A stretch of 64,000 nucleotides of DNA. Source: Prauserella marina (GTDB lineage Bacteria > Actinomycetota > Actinomycetes > Mycobacteriales > Pseudonocardiaceae). Shown one piece after another: positions 15,811 to 23,973 of this stretch (its first letter is position 1; each line of letters opens with the position of its first letter). The stretch is from assembly GCF_002240355.1 (NCBI RefSeq), contig NZ_CP016353.1, forward strand, positions 2,592,501 to 2,656,500. Direction: 5' to 3'. The notes beneath the pieces were generated by a model. The model did no database searches. It had not been told where the DNA came from and saw only the letters and a program-made list of their open reading frames with translations. The translations under genes and the position numbers were made by a program.

Positions 15811-16701
15811 ATGACAGAGCAATTCCGCACCCTTGCCGACGGCGGCGACTACTTCGAGGGCCTTCGCTGGCACGAAGGCAACTGGTATGCCTCCGACGCC
15901 TTCCGCGGCATCGTGCTCAAGATCGACGATGCGGGGAACCGGACCGACATCATGGAGGTCGACGCGCTGTGTTCGGGCCTGGGCTGGCTCCCCGACGGCT
16001 CGATGATCATCGTGTCCATGAAGGACCGCAAGCTGCTGCGCCGCACCGCCGACGGTGAGGTAAGCGAGCACGCCGACATGTCGGGGCTGTCCGAGCACTG
16101 GATCAACGACATGTGCGTCGACAAGCAGGGCCGCTCGTGGGTGGGCAGTATCGGCTTCGCGATCGTCGAAGGCGCCGACCCCGAGCCAGGCGACCTGCTG
16201 TGCGCCGACCCCGACGGTTCCGTACGGGTCGCCGCCTCGGATCTGTGGTGCCCCAACGGAATCGTCGTCACCGCGGACGGCAGCACGCTGATCGTGGCCG
16301 AGTCGTTCGCGGGAAGGCTCACCGCCTTCACCATCGCCGACGACGGCACGCTCACCGACCGGCGCACGCTCGCCCAGTTCGGACCGGTGCCGCCGCCCGG
16401 AGGAGCCGCGGAGATGCTGGGTGCCATCGAACTGTCCCCCGACGGCCTCACCATCGACAAGGACGACCACATCTGGGTTTCCGACGCTTCGAACAAGCGC
16501 TGTGTGCGGGTCTCGCCGCAGGGTGAGGTGACCGCCGAGATCCCGGCGCCCGGTGACCTCGGCCTCTACTCGTGCGCGCTCGGTGGTTCCAGCGGCACCG
16601 AGCTGATGCTCGCCGTCTGCGAAGGATTCTTCGAGGCTGCCCAGGGCGTGAAGGGCACGGCGGCGCTCGTGTCGACCACGGTCGACGTCCCGGTCGCCTG
16701 A
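15811..16701 (+). CDS. SMP-30/gluconolactonase/LRE family protein
   Basis: 296-aa six-bladed beta-propeller. Metal-binding residues expected of the family are visible: Glu in YFEGLRWHEG, Asn in WCPNGIVV, and Asp in WVSDASNKR. Members hydrolyse lactones or related esters. ATG 15811 is preferred (AAAGAGAG just upstream); an in-frame ATG at 15772 would add 13 residues. Located between an acyl-CoA dehydrogenase and an acyl-CoA synthetase, so a lactone-containing lipid or ring cleavage product is a possible substrate. Confidence 0.88.
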   Translation: MTEQFRTLADGGDYFEGLRWHEGNWYASDAFRGIVLKIDDAGNRTDIMEVDALCSGLGWLPDGSMIIVSMKDRKLLRRTADGEVSEHADMSGLSEHWINDMCVDKQGRSWVGSIGFAIVEGADPEPGDLLCADPDGSVRVAASDLWCPNGIVVTADGSTLIVAESFAGRLTAFTIADDGTLTDRRTLAQFGPVPPPGGAAEMLGAIELSPDGLTIDKDDHIWVSDASNKRCVRVSPQGEVTAEIPAPGDLGLYSCALGGSSGTELMLAVCEGFFEAAQGVKGTAALVSTTVDVPVA

Positions 16702-16852
16702 ACACTTTTCGAACGAGGTTCGCGGGACGGCGCGGGCGGCTTCGCCCCGTCGCCGTCCCGCGAGCGATCACGGCACAACCTCGCGGCGGCACCGGTCGCC
16801 TGCCCACTCCGAGCGCTTCGCCGCTCATGAACACGACCAAAGGGGAGTGACG

Positions 16853-18412
16853 ATGGATCCCGTCCGGCTGCTGCGCAGGGTCTCGCACGATTACCGCGAC
16901 CGCGTCGCGGTCCGCTGCGAGGACACGGCGCTGACCTATGGCGAATTCGGAGAGCGGTCGAGCAGGCTGGCGAACGCGCTGGCCGATCTCGGGCTGGAGC
17001 AGGGGGACCGGATCGCGCTGCTCGGCGACAACCGCCTCGAATCGCTGGAACTGATCGTCGGAACGGCGATCGGCGGCTTCGTCCGCTGCTCACTGCACGC
17101 GCATGACGCGCCGGAGCGCCACCGGTATCTCATCGAGCACACCGGGGCGAAGGCGATCATCGTCGACGCGCACTACTACCACCGGATGTCCGGTGTGCTC
17201 GGCGAGATCACCGGACTGCGGCACGTGATCGTGCTCGGCGACACCGGTGGCGCGGAAGGCGTCAAGTCCTATGAGGACGTACTCGCCGCCGCTTCTCCCG
17301 AACAACCCGACGTCCGGCTCGCCGAGGACGATCCGCAGACGATCCGGTTCTCCTCCGGTACGACGGGGTTGCCCAAGGGGATCATGATCACGGTCGGCGC
17401 GACCATGGGCATGGGCAACGAGTTCGCGGTCGTGCTGCCGGGCTTCGACGATTCGGACCGCTACCTCGCGGCAGGCCCGCTCACCCACGCGGCAGGCATG
17501 TTCATCTACCCGCTGCTCGCCGCCGGAACCACCACGATCGTCATGCCCGGCTTCGATCCGGGGAAGTTCCTCGAAATCGTCGAACGCGAGAAGGTCACCG
17601 CGACGCTCGTGGTGCCCACGATGATCCAGATGATCACCGACCACCCCGACGCGAAGACGAGGGATCTCTCGTCGCTGCGGGCCGTCATGTACGGCGCGGC
17701 ACCGATATCGGAGACCACTCTCGGTAAGGCCCTCGACGTGTGGGGCGACATCATGTACCAGCTCTACGGTCAGAGCGAGGTGGTCCCGATCGCCATCCTC
17801 ATGCCACGGCACCACAGGCTCGGTTCCGGCGTGCTCGCCTCGGCGGGCAGGCCGAGTCCCAACGCCTGGGTCCGGATCGAGGACGACGAGGGCAACGAGT
17901 TGCCTCGTGGCCAGGTCGGGGAAGTGGTGGCTGGCGCGCCTTGCATGATGTCGGGCATCTGGGGTGACGACGAAGCGGCGGCGGCGAGGTTCACCGCCGA
18001 CGGCGGGGTGCGCACGAGGGACATGGGCTACCTCAGCGAGGACGGATTCCTCTATCTCGCCGACCGCAAGGAAGACATGATCAACTCCGGTGGGTTCAAC
18101 ATCTGGCCTGCCGAGCTGGAGAAAGCGCTGTCGGCACATCCCGCCGTCCAGGACGTGGCCGTCGTCGGCGTTCCCCACGAGAAGTGGGGAGAGACGCCGT
18201 GCGCGCTCGTGGTCTTGCGCGGCGACGCCCAGAACACTGAGGTCACCGAGGCCGAGCTGATCGAGTGGACCCGCGAGCGCGTCGGTTCCTACAAGAAGGT
18301 CACCGGGGTCCGTTTCGTCGCCGAGCTGCCCAAGACGCCGCTCGGAAAGATCCTGCGACGCCAGGCGAGGGAGCGCTATCTCGCCACGGGCGACGGGCTC
18401 GGCCGGGCCTGA
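16853..18412 (+). CDS. Acyl-CoA synthetase (AMP-forming)
   Basis: 519 aa of the ANL superfamily. ATP-binding RFSSGTTGLPKGIMIT (residues about 164-179), MYQLYGQSE, the DMGYLSEDGFLYLADRKEDMINSGG hinge region written here only in part as GYL-DRKEDM, and the catalytic Lys in KTPLGKILRR near the C-terminus. It activates a carboxylic acid as an adenylate and then a CoA thioester, feeding the adjacent dehydrogenase and hydratase. ATG 16853 has AGGGGAG 5 nt upstream; a GTG at 16847 sits inside that site. Confidence 0.92.
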   Translation: MDPVRLLRRVSHDYRDRVAVRCEDTALTYGEFGERSSRLANALADLGLEQGDRIALLGDNRLESLELIVGTAIGGFVRCSLHAHDAPERHRYLIEHTGAKAIIVDAHYYHRMSGVLGEITGLRHVIVLGDTGGAEGVKSYEDVLAAASPEQPDVRLAEDDPQTIRFSSGTTGLPKGIMITVGATMGMGNEFAVVLPGFDDSDRYLAAGPLTHAAGMFIYPLLAAGTTTIVMPGFDPGKFLEIVEREKVTATLVVPTMIQMITDHPDAKTRDLSSLRAVMYGAAPISETTLGKALDVWGDIMYQLYGQSEVVPIAILMPRHHRLGSGVLASAGRPSPNAWVRIEDDEGNELPRGQVGEVVAGAPCMMSGIWGDDEAAAARFTADGGVRTRDMGYLSEDGFLYLADRKEDMINSGGFNIWPAELEKALSAHPAVQDVAVVGVPHEKWGETPCALVVLRGDAQNTEVTEAELIEWTRERVGSYKKVTGVRFVAELPKTPLGKILRRQARERYLATGDGLGRA

Positions 18413-18484
18413 CTCCGCGCGCCGGTCCGCTTTTCGCGATTGTCCCCATGGCGCAGCGTCGCCTGAGTGAGGAGTACACACACC

Positions 18485-19303
18485 GTGTCCGATGAATCCG
18501 TTCTGTACGAACGTCGCGGCCCCGCCGCGTGGATCACCCTGAACCGGCCCGGCGCCCACAACGCGCTGTCGGCGGAGGTGGTCGCCGGTATCGGCGAAGG
18601 GCTGCGCAGGGCCGAGCGGGACACCGGGGTCCGAGCCATCGTCCTGGCAGGAAACGGACCCTCGTTCTGCGCGGGCGCCGACCTGAAGATGGTGCTGGCA
18701 CACGGAAAAGGAGCGGACGACGGTCACACCGCCGCGGGCGCGTTGTCCGGGTTCTTGCGCTCCATCGCCGACGTCTGCGCCAGGATCGCGGCTCATCCGC
18801 TTCCGGTGATCGCCGCGGTGCACGGCAACGTGATCGCGGGAGGATTGGAGCTGACGCTGGCCTGCGATCTGGTGCTCGCTGACGAGAACGCGGCGATCAG
18901 CGACGGGCACGCCCGCTACGGGTTGTTCCCAGCGGCGGGCGGCGCGACGAGGCTGCCGCGCAAGATCGGTGTCAACAGGGCGAAATACCTGCTGTTCACC
19001 GCTGACACCTGGGACGCGGAACTGCTGCGCGAATGCGGTCTGGTCAATGAGGTCGTCCCCGGCGGCGAACTGTCCTCGCGGGCACAGGCGCTGGCCGAGC
19101 GCATAGGACAGCGCAGCGCGAGGGGACTGGCCGCGATGAAGCGCGTGGTCGAGGAAGGACTGGACCTTTCGCTCGACGAGGCGCTCGCACTGGAACTGGC
19201 CGAATGTGAGCGCTACATCGCCGGTGGCGGGGACTTCGAAGAGGGGCTGCTGGCCTTCACGCAGCGGCGGGTGCCCGTGTTCGGCGAGCGGGATCCGGCC
19301 TGA
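18485..19303 (+). CDS. Enoyl-CoA hydratase/isomerase family protein 1
   Basis: 272-aa crotonase-fold protein. CoA-binding SFCAGADLKMV and oxyanion-hole HGNVIAGGLELTLACD are clear. At the catalytic positions I see HARYGLFPAAGGATRLPR rather than the common Glu-containing motif, so it may hydrate, isomerise or decarboxylate an acyl-CoA. GTG start at 18485 with GAGGAG 8 nt upstream. Follows the acyl-CoA synthetase by 72 bp in the same operon. Confidence 0.9.
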   Translation: MSDESVLYERRGPAAWITLNRPGAHNALSAEVVAGIGEGLRRAERDTGVRAIVLAGNGPSFCAGADLKMVLAHGKGADDGHTAAGALSGFLRSIADVCARIAAHPLPVIAAVHGNVIAGGLELTLACDLVLADENAAISDGHARYGLFPAAGGATRLPRKIGVNRAKYLLFTADTWDAELLRECGLVNEVVPGGELSSRAQALAERIGQRSARGLAAMKRVVEEGLDLSLDEALALELAECERYIAGGGDFEEGLLAFTQRRVPVFGERDPA

Positions 19304-19340
19304 GCGCCGCTGAACTGACGATGACGGCCGAGGAGGCGTG

Positions 19341-20102
19341 ATGGAACTCGAAAACAAGGTGGCGCTCGTCGCCGGAGGAGCGTCGGGACTGGGACGCGCG
19401 GTGTGCGTCGATCTCGCGGCGCGGGGCGCTGTGGTCGCCGTACTCGACCGGGACGCGGCACAGGCGAAGGAGGTCGTCCGCGAACTCGGTGGCGGTCTCG
19501 CGCTCGGCGCGGACATCACCGAAGCCAGTGACGTCGAGCGTGCCGTGGACGAGGTGATGCGTACGCTGGGCGCGGTGCACGTCAACGTCAACACGGCGGG
19601 GATCATCGGTGCAGCGAAGATCGTCTCTCGCGGTACTCCCGCGTCCTTCGAGGACTTCGACCGAGTGATCCGGACCAATCTGTGCGGCACCTTCAACGTG
19701 ATGCGCGTGGCCGTCGCCGCGATGCTCGGCAACGAGCCCGAGGACGGTGAGCGGGGCGTCGTTGTCAATACGTCGTCAGGCGCGGCCTACGAAGGACAGC
19801 CGGGACAGGCGGCATACGCGGCGAGCAAGGCGGGTGTCATCGGTCTGACCCTGCCGGTCGCTCGCGATCTGTCCGGCAAGGGGGTGAGGGTGAACGCGAT
19901 CGCTCCGGGGTTGTTCGAAACGCCCATGTCGACGGGTTTGCCGCCGGACGTGCGGGAAGGACTCGTCGGCATGATCACCGAACCGCGCAGGCTCGGCAGG
20001 CCCGCCGAGTTCGCGCGCATGGTGCGAGCCATCGTCGAGAACCCTTATCTCAACGGAGAATGTGTCCGGCTCGACGCGGCGACGCGGTTGACGGCGCGGT
20101 AG
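19341..20102 (+). CDS. SDR family, 3-hydroxyacyl-CoA dehydrogenase type 2-like
   Basis: 253 aa. Glycine motif GGASGLG, NTAG in place of NNAG, NTSSGAAYEG with catalytic Ser, YAASK catalytic pair, and a long loop between beta-4 and beta-5 (VSRGTPASFEDFDRVI). The overall layout resembles HSD17B10/hydroxyacyl-CoA dehydrogenase II. Likely oxidises the 3-hydroxyacyl-CoA made by the preceding hydratase. ATG 19341 follows AGGAGG by 4 nt. Last gene of the operon. Confidence 0.9.
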   Translation: MELENKVALVAGGASGLGRAVCVDLAARGAVVAVLDRDAAQAKEVVRELGGGLALGADITEASDVERAVDEVMRTLGAVHVNVNTAGIIGAAKIVSRGTPASFEDFDRVIRTNLCGTFNVMRVAVAAMLGNEPEDGERGVVVNTSSGAAYEGQPGQAAYAASKAGVIGLTLPVARDLSGKGVRVNAIAPGLFETPMSTGLPPDVREGLVGMITEPRRLGRPAEFARMVRAIVENPYLNGECVRLDAATRLTAR

Positions 20103-20150
20103 CGGCCACCCTGCTCGTCTCGACAGCGGCGGGCAGGGTCACCACGTTCA

Positions 20151-20186
20151 GGGGCGGTGTGCCGACGCGTGTTGGCACACCGCCCC
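20151..20186. terminator. Long hairpin downstream of SDR gene
   Basis: GGGGCGGTGTGCC (20151-20163), 10-nt loop, GGCACACCGCCCC (20174-20186): a perfect 13-bp stem. No T-run follows, but it stands 49 bp after the SDR stop and before a second hairpin, so it is probably part of a tandem terminator. Confidence 0.7.
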
Positions 20187-20202
20187 GGCATGTGGAAGGA
20201 CG

Positions 20203-20236
20203 GGACACATAGGACGGCCGTCCCATGTGTCCTTTT
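20203..20236. terminator. Bidirectional terminator between convergent SDR and TetR genes
   Basis: GGACACAT at 20203-20210 pairs with ATGTGTCC at 20225-20232; inside them GGACGGCCGTCC (20212-20223) is a perfect palindrome, with one A/C mismatch between the two stems. TTTT follows at 20233-20236. The terminator reaches the TetR stop codon. Confidence 0.8.
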
Positions 20237-20819
20237 AGGGCGGAAGGATGTAACCGGAGAGCAGCCGTAGCGTGTGATCGAGGATCTGGTCGGGGTCGAG
20301 CTTTCCCTTGTCGTCGTACCAGCGGGCGATCGACAGCATCATCCCGTTGATCAGGTTGACCGTGGTCACCACGTCGAGGTCGGCTCGCACGATGCCCTCG
20401 TCGGCGCAGAGTTTGAAAAGGCCGGTGGCGATGTGGTTCACCTCGCGCGCCCAGGATGTGTAGTTGCGCAGTGCCTGTGGCGAAAGCTGGTGCTGGCCCG
20501 CGTTGAGTACCGCGTAGTAGGTGCGGTAGCGGATCGCGGCGTCCACCTGCACCCTGAGGTAGCGCGTGAGCTTCTCGCGCGCGGGCAGGTCGCTGTCGAC
20601 GATTTCGTCGAGGCTGTGCCGCAGTGGGTAGATGACCTGCTCGACGATTGTCTCCAGCAACCATCGTTTGGAGGTGACGTATTGGTAGACGGTGGGTTTG
20701 CTGACGCCTGCCTCCGCCGCGATGTCACTGATCGTCGCCTCGGTGAAGCCCTTGCGCTCGAATACGGCCGCCGCAGCGTCGACCAGTTGCTGCACGCTTG
20801 TCGCGCGCTTCCGTGTCAT
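20235..20819 (-). CDS. TetR family transcriptional regulator
   Basis: 194 aa. N-terminal HTH (FTEATISDIAAEAGVSKPTVYQYVTSKRWLL) and an all-helical ligand domain. ATG 20819 has GAGGAGG 4 nt upstream. Divergent from the thiolase operon with 160 bp between; the AT-rich stretch 20911-20940 contains repeated GTTAGT/ACTA elements suitable as its operator. TetR proteins beside CoA genes usually sense acyl-CoAs and repress degradation genes; this is inferred here. Confidence 0.92.
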   Translation of the reverse strand: MTRKRATSVQQLVDAAAAVFERKGFTEATISDIAAEAGVSKPTVYQYVTSKRWLLETIVEQVIYPLRHSLDEIVDSDLPAREKLTRYLRVQVDAAIRYRTYYAVLNAGQHQLSPQALRNYTSWAREVNHIATGLFKLCADEGIVRADLDVVTTVNLINGMMLSIARWYDDKGKLDPDQILDHTLRLLSGYILPP

Positions 20820-20910
20820 CACGCCTCCTCCGGCGTCAGCCTAGTGCACCTGCGTGGCCTCACCGCTCGTGACGCCGCCGTCGGGTTCGGCATTTCTTTT
20901 CCGCTGCCAA

Positions 20911-20940
20911 GATACTATATTAGTCAGTTAGTTAAGATAA
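20911..20940 (+). promoter_or_regulatory. AT-rich promoter/operator of thiolase operon
   Basis: The stretch contains ACTATATTAGT (arms ACTA/TAGT) and AGTTAGTTAAGATAACT (arms AGTTA/TAACT, extending to 20942). TAAGAT at 20933-20938 is a candidate -10. The same TAAGATAA octamer and an ACTAAC element occur before the SDR operon at 13558-13573. Candidate binding region for the adjacent TetR. Confidence 0.5.
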
Positions 20941-20979
20941 CTCGGCGAACAGCAGGCCGGTGAACAATGAGGAGGAACC

Positions 20980-22167
20980 GTGCGCGACGTTGTGGTGGCG
21001 GGGGTCGGGATGACCGACTTCGGTAAGCAGCCGGACAGGTTGGTCTCCTCGCTGGCGACCGAAGCCGTCGAGTCGGCCATCGCGGACGCGGGCCTTCGAG
21101 GGGAACCGGCCGATGGGCTGGGGATGATCTACTACGCCAATGTCCTTTCCGGACTGTTGCAGGGGCAGGAATCGGTGCGTGGTCAGCATGCGCTTTCTCG
21201 CACGGCGGTGGCGGGAATTCCGCTCGTCAACGTCGAGAACGCGTGTGCGTCCGGATCCACGGCGCTGCACCAGGCTTGGCTTTCGGTCGCATCGGGACAG
21301 GTCGATGCGGCGCTCGCCGTCGGTGTGGAGAAACTGCACATCGAGGACAAGGCTCGCGCGCTCGCCTCACTTGCCTCGGCGCTGGATCAGGAGCATCTGC
21401 CCGAGGTGCTGGCAGAACTCGGCGCGAACGGGAGCGGGTCGGTGTTCATGGACGTCTACGCTCGCGCGGCGCACCGGTACATGGAGCACACGGGCGCGAC
21501 GAAGGAAGACTTCGCCGCGGTCGCGGTCAAGAACAGCGAGCACGGTGCGCGCAACCCGAAAGCCCAGTACGGCAGGAAACTCACCATCGAGGAAGTGCTT
21601 TCGGCGCGGCAGGTGAGCGGTCCGCTCACGGTGCCGATGTGCGCGCCCATGAGTGACGGAGCGGCGGCGGTGCTCGTCGCGGCACCGGAACTGGCGGCCC
21701 GCTGGGAATCCGAAGCGGTGCGGTTGCGCGGCGTCGTGGTCGCCGCCGGCCGAAGGGGCGTGCTCGACGAACTGGTTCCCGCGACGGCGCGACGCGCGTT
21801 CGAGCAGACCGGGATCGGGCCGGAGGACATCGAGATCGTCGAATGTCACGACGCCGCTTCCCCCGCCGAACTGATCGTGCTCGAGGAACTAGGTCTGTGC
21901 GCCCAGGGCGAGGCGCTGGCGAAGCTGCGCGAAGGTGCGACGCGGATCGGCGGCTCGCTTCCGGTCAACCCGAGCGGCGGTTTGCAGAGCAGGGGACACC
22001 CGCTCGGCGCGACCGGTCTTGGTCAGGTCGTCGAACTGGTGGAACAGCTTCGTGGTCGCGCGGGCAACCGTCAGGCGGGTGCACCGAGGGTCGGCCTCGC
22101 CGAGAACGCGGGCGGCTACCTCGGCCCCGACCCCGCCGCGGCGACGGTGACGATCCTGAGCAGGTAG
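20980..22167 (+). CDS. Thiolase family protein (SCP-x/lipid-transfer type)
   Basis: 395 aa. Nucleophilic Cys in ENACASGSTAL (about residue 89) and the C-terminal NPSGGLQSRGHPLGATGLGQ motif with the catalytic His. The common CxG near the C-terminus is replaced by AENAGGYLG, as in SCP2-type thiolases and some non-decarboxylating relatives. It should cleave 3-ketoacyl-CoA or act as a specialised acyltransferase. GTG start with GGAGGAA 4-5 nt upstream. Confidence 0.88.
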   Translation: MRDVVVAGVGMTDFGKQPDRLVSSLATEAVESAIADAGLRGEPADGLGMIYYANVLSGLLQGQESVRGQHALSRTAVAGIPLVNVENACASGSTALHQAWLSVASGQVDAALAVGVEKLHIEDKARALASLASALDQEHLPEVLAELGANGSGSVFMDVYARAAHRYMEHTGATKEDFAAVAVKNSEHGARNPKAQYGRKLTIEEVLSARQVSGPLTVPMCAPMSDGAAAVLVAAPELAARWESEAVRLRGVVVAAGRRGVLDELVPATARRAFEQTGIGPEDIEIVECHDAASPAELIVLEELGLCAQGEALAKLREGATRIGGSLPVNPSGGLQSRGHPLGATGLGQVVELVEQLRGRAGNRQAGAPRVGLAENAGGYLGPDPAAATVTILSR

Positions 22168-22238
22168 CTGGCAATCACCGTCCATTGTGGTTCGGCAAGG
22201 GGCGGTTCACGAGCAAGGCAGCGGAAGGGAAACCGGCC

Positions 22239-23069
22239 ATGGCCAACGAAGCCAACACAGCCAACACGGCAGTCGACTACAGCGGATACGAGAACATACT
22301 GGTCACCAGATCCGGTTCGGTGCTGACACTCACCCTGAACCGGCCGGAACGGTTCAATGCCGTCGACAACGCGCTCCACGAGGAACTGAGCCACATCTTC
22401 ATCGATATCGCCCGGGACGAGCGGACGTCGGTCGTGGTCCTCACCGGAGCGGGCCGCGCCTTCTGCGCCGGCGGGGACATCAAGGCGATCCTTGAGGACA
22501 CCGAGAAGAACGGCCCCGGTAACTATCTCGACATGACCTCGGCCAAGCGGATCATCTTCTCGCTGCTCGATCTCGAAAAGCCGATCATCGCGAAGGTCAA
22601 CGGTCACGCGATGGGTCTCGGCGCCACGCTGGCCCTGTTCTGCGACATCATCTACATGGCAGACGACGCCCGCATCGCCGACCCGCACGTGTCGGCGGGA
22701 GTCGTCGCTGGCGACGGCGGCGCGATCATCTGGCCACAGCTCATCGGATACGCGCGGGCCAAGGAATTCCTGCTGACCGGCGATCAGATCTCCGCCACGC
22801 GCGCGGCGGAGATGGGCCTTGTCAACCACGCGCTGCCCCGCGATGAGCTCGACGGCGCGGTCGACGCGCTCGCCACGAGGCTCGCCGCGGGTGCGCAGGA
22901 CGCCATCCGGTGGAGCAAGGTATCGGTCAACATCGGCTTGAAGCAACTCGCCCACACCATGCTCGACACCTCGATCGCCTACGAGATCCTTACCCTGCAC
23001 GGGCCGGATCACGCCGAGGCGCTTGCCGCGTTCGTGGAGGGCCGGAAACCGGACTTCACCGGCACATGA
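22239..23069 (+). CDS. Enoyl-CoA hydratase/isomerase family protein 2
   Basis: 276 aa. Oxyanion-hole elements AFCAGGDIKAIL and NGHAMGLGATLALFCDI are clear, followed by DPHVSAGVVAGDGGAIIWPQLIG, where the second catalytic acid is Asp rather than Glu. This pattern is seen in members with altered reactions, so plain hydratase activity is not certain. ATG 22239 with GGAAGGGA about 7 nt upstream. Follows the thiolase by 71 bp. Confidence 0.9.
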   Translation: MANEANTANTAVDYSGYENILVTRSGSVLTLTLNRPERFNAVDNALHEELSHIFIDIARDERTSVVVLTGAGRAFCAGGDIKAILEDTEKNGPGNYLDMTSAKRIIFSLLDLEKPIIAKVNGHAMGLGATLALFCDIIYMADDARIADPHVSAGVVAGDGGAIIWPQLIGYARAKEFLLTGDQISATRAAEMGLVNHALPRDELDGAVDALATRLAAGAQDAIRWSKVSVNIGLKQLAHTMLDTSIAYEILTLHGPDHAEALAAFVEGRKPDFTGT

Positions 23070-23156
23070 CGGAGGTGAACCCCGGGTCAGGAGTCAGGAA
23101 CTGTCCTGTTCGGTTGGTCTCGCTGGGACGCGGATATCCCGGGACGGAGCGGCTTG

Positions 23157-23261
23157 ATGCGCGGTCGGGTGAGCGCGACGGTCGGCCAGCATCCGGGCAC
23201 GGGGCGCCCGTACATCGTCTACGACCCCGAAATGCCCGCGGAGGTACCGGAGCCGAGCTGA
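23157..23261 (+). other. Possible short ORF or gene remnant (34 codons)
   Basis: ATG at 23157 to TGA at 23261; the product contains TVGQHPGTGRPYIVYDPEMP, which has a protein-like composition but no recognised family and no ribosome site. It could be the leftover end of a lost gene after the hydratase, or chance. The remainder of 23070-23271 shows nothing further. Confidence 0.2.
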
Positions 23262-23271
23262 TACCCCGCCG

Positions 23272-23973
23272 TCACGGCTGCGTGATCCGCCCTTCGAGGA
23301 AGTCGCAGTGGCGGCGGAACCCCGCCTCGGTCAGTACCATGCTCGACGAGGTGTCGGCGAAGGGCTGGTCAACGACCACGAGCGCGGCCCCGCATTCGGC
23401 CGTGTCCGCGCTCGCCAATGCGGTCGCGGGCTCGGTGACCGAGGTGAGGAACAGGACGGGGCCACCCGGCGCGTAGATCGGGGGCGCCGGTACGAGCCTC
23501 GCCGTCGCTCCGTCGACGTGCGGGGTGTGCTCGTCGTGCTCCGTCCCGCCGGGAATCTCCTTGTGCCACCACGATGTCGCGAGGGTGAGGCCGAGGCCGT
23601 CGGCGAAGCGCCGCCGTTCGGTGTCGGGCACGGGGCAGACGAAGCGCACCGCGTCCCCTGCCGCCGTTGCGGCCAGTGCGGACCACAGCGCCCTTCCCGT
23701 CGTCGGCCACTCTCCGGCGGGAACGGCTGCGTCGTCGACGATCCAGCCGCGTGGCGACGCGCTCGCGATGAGCAGCGCGTGGGCGGTGCGGAAGCCACGG
23801 CCGCCGTCCTCACCGATCACCCGCGTGAGAAAGGCATGGTGCTGTTCGTCCGCGTCGGCAGCGGGGCGCCAGAGCAGCGGTGCGCCGGGGACGAGCAGGT
23901 CGCGGTACCGCCGCAAGGTCTCCACGGCCCAGCCGAGATCGGCGGTTGTCAGCTCCCGTACGTGCTCCGTCAC
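23272..23973 (-). CDS. GNAT-like acetyltransferase domain protein
   Basis: 233 aa. The N-terminus (VRELTTADLGWAVETLRRYRDLLVP) and the overall strand/helix pattern resemble the GNAT fold, but the acetyl-CoA loop is not conserved clearly, so activity is doubtful. The start overlaps the phosphotransferase stop by 4 bp, implying co-translation with that kinase. Confidence 0.55.
   Translation of the reverse strand: MTEHVRELTTADLGWAVETLRRYRDLLVPGAPLLWRPAADADEQHHAFLTRVIGEDGGRGFRTAHALLIASASPRGWIVDDAAVPAGEWPTTGRALWSALAATAAGDAVRFVCPVPDTERRRFADGLGLTLATSWWHKEIPGGTEHDEHTPHVDGATARLVPAPPIYAPGGPVLFLTSVTEPATALASADTAECGAALVVVDQPFADTSSSMVLTEAGFRRHCDFLEGRITQP

Noticed and set aside
17090-19768. 892-codon open frame on the minus strand across the acyl-CoA synthetase, hydratase and SDR genes
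   Set aside because: It runs antisense to three clear enzyme genes, has low-complexity His/Arg/Asp-rich translation and no domain; a GC-rich shadow.
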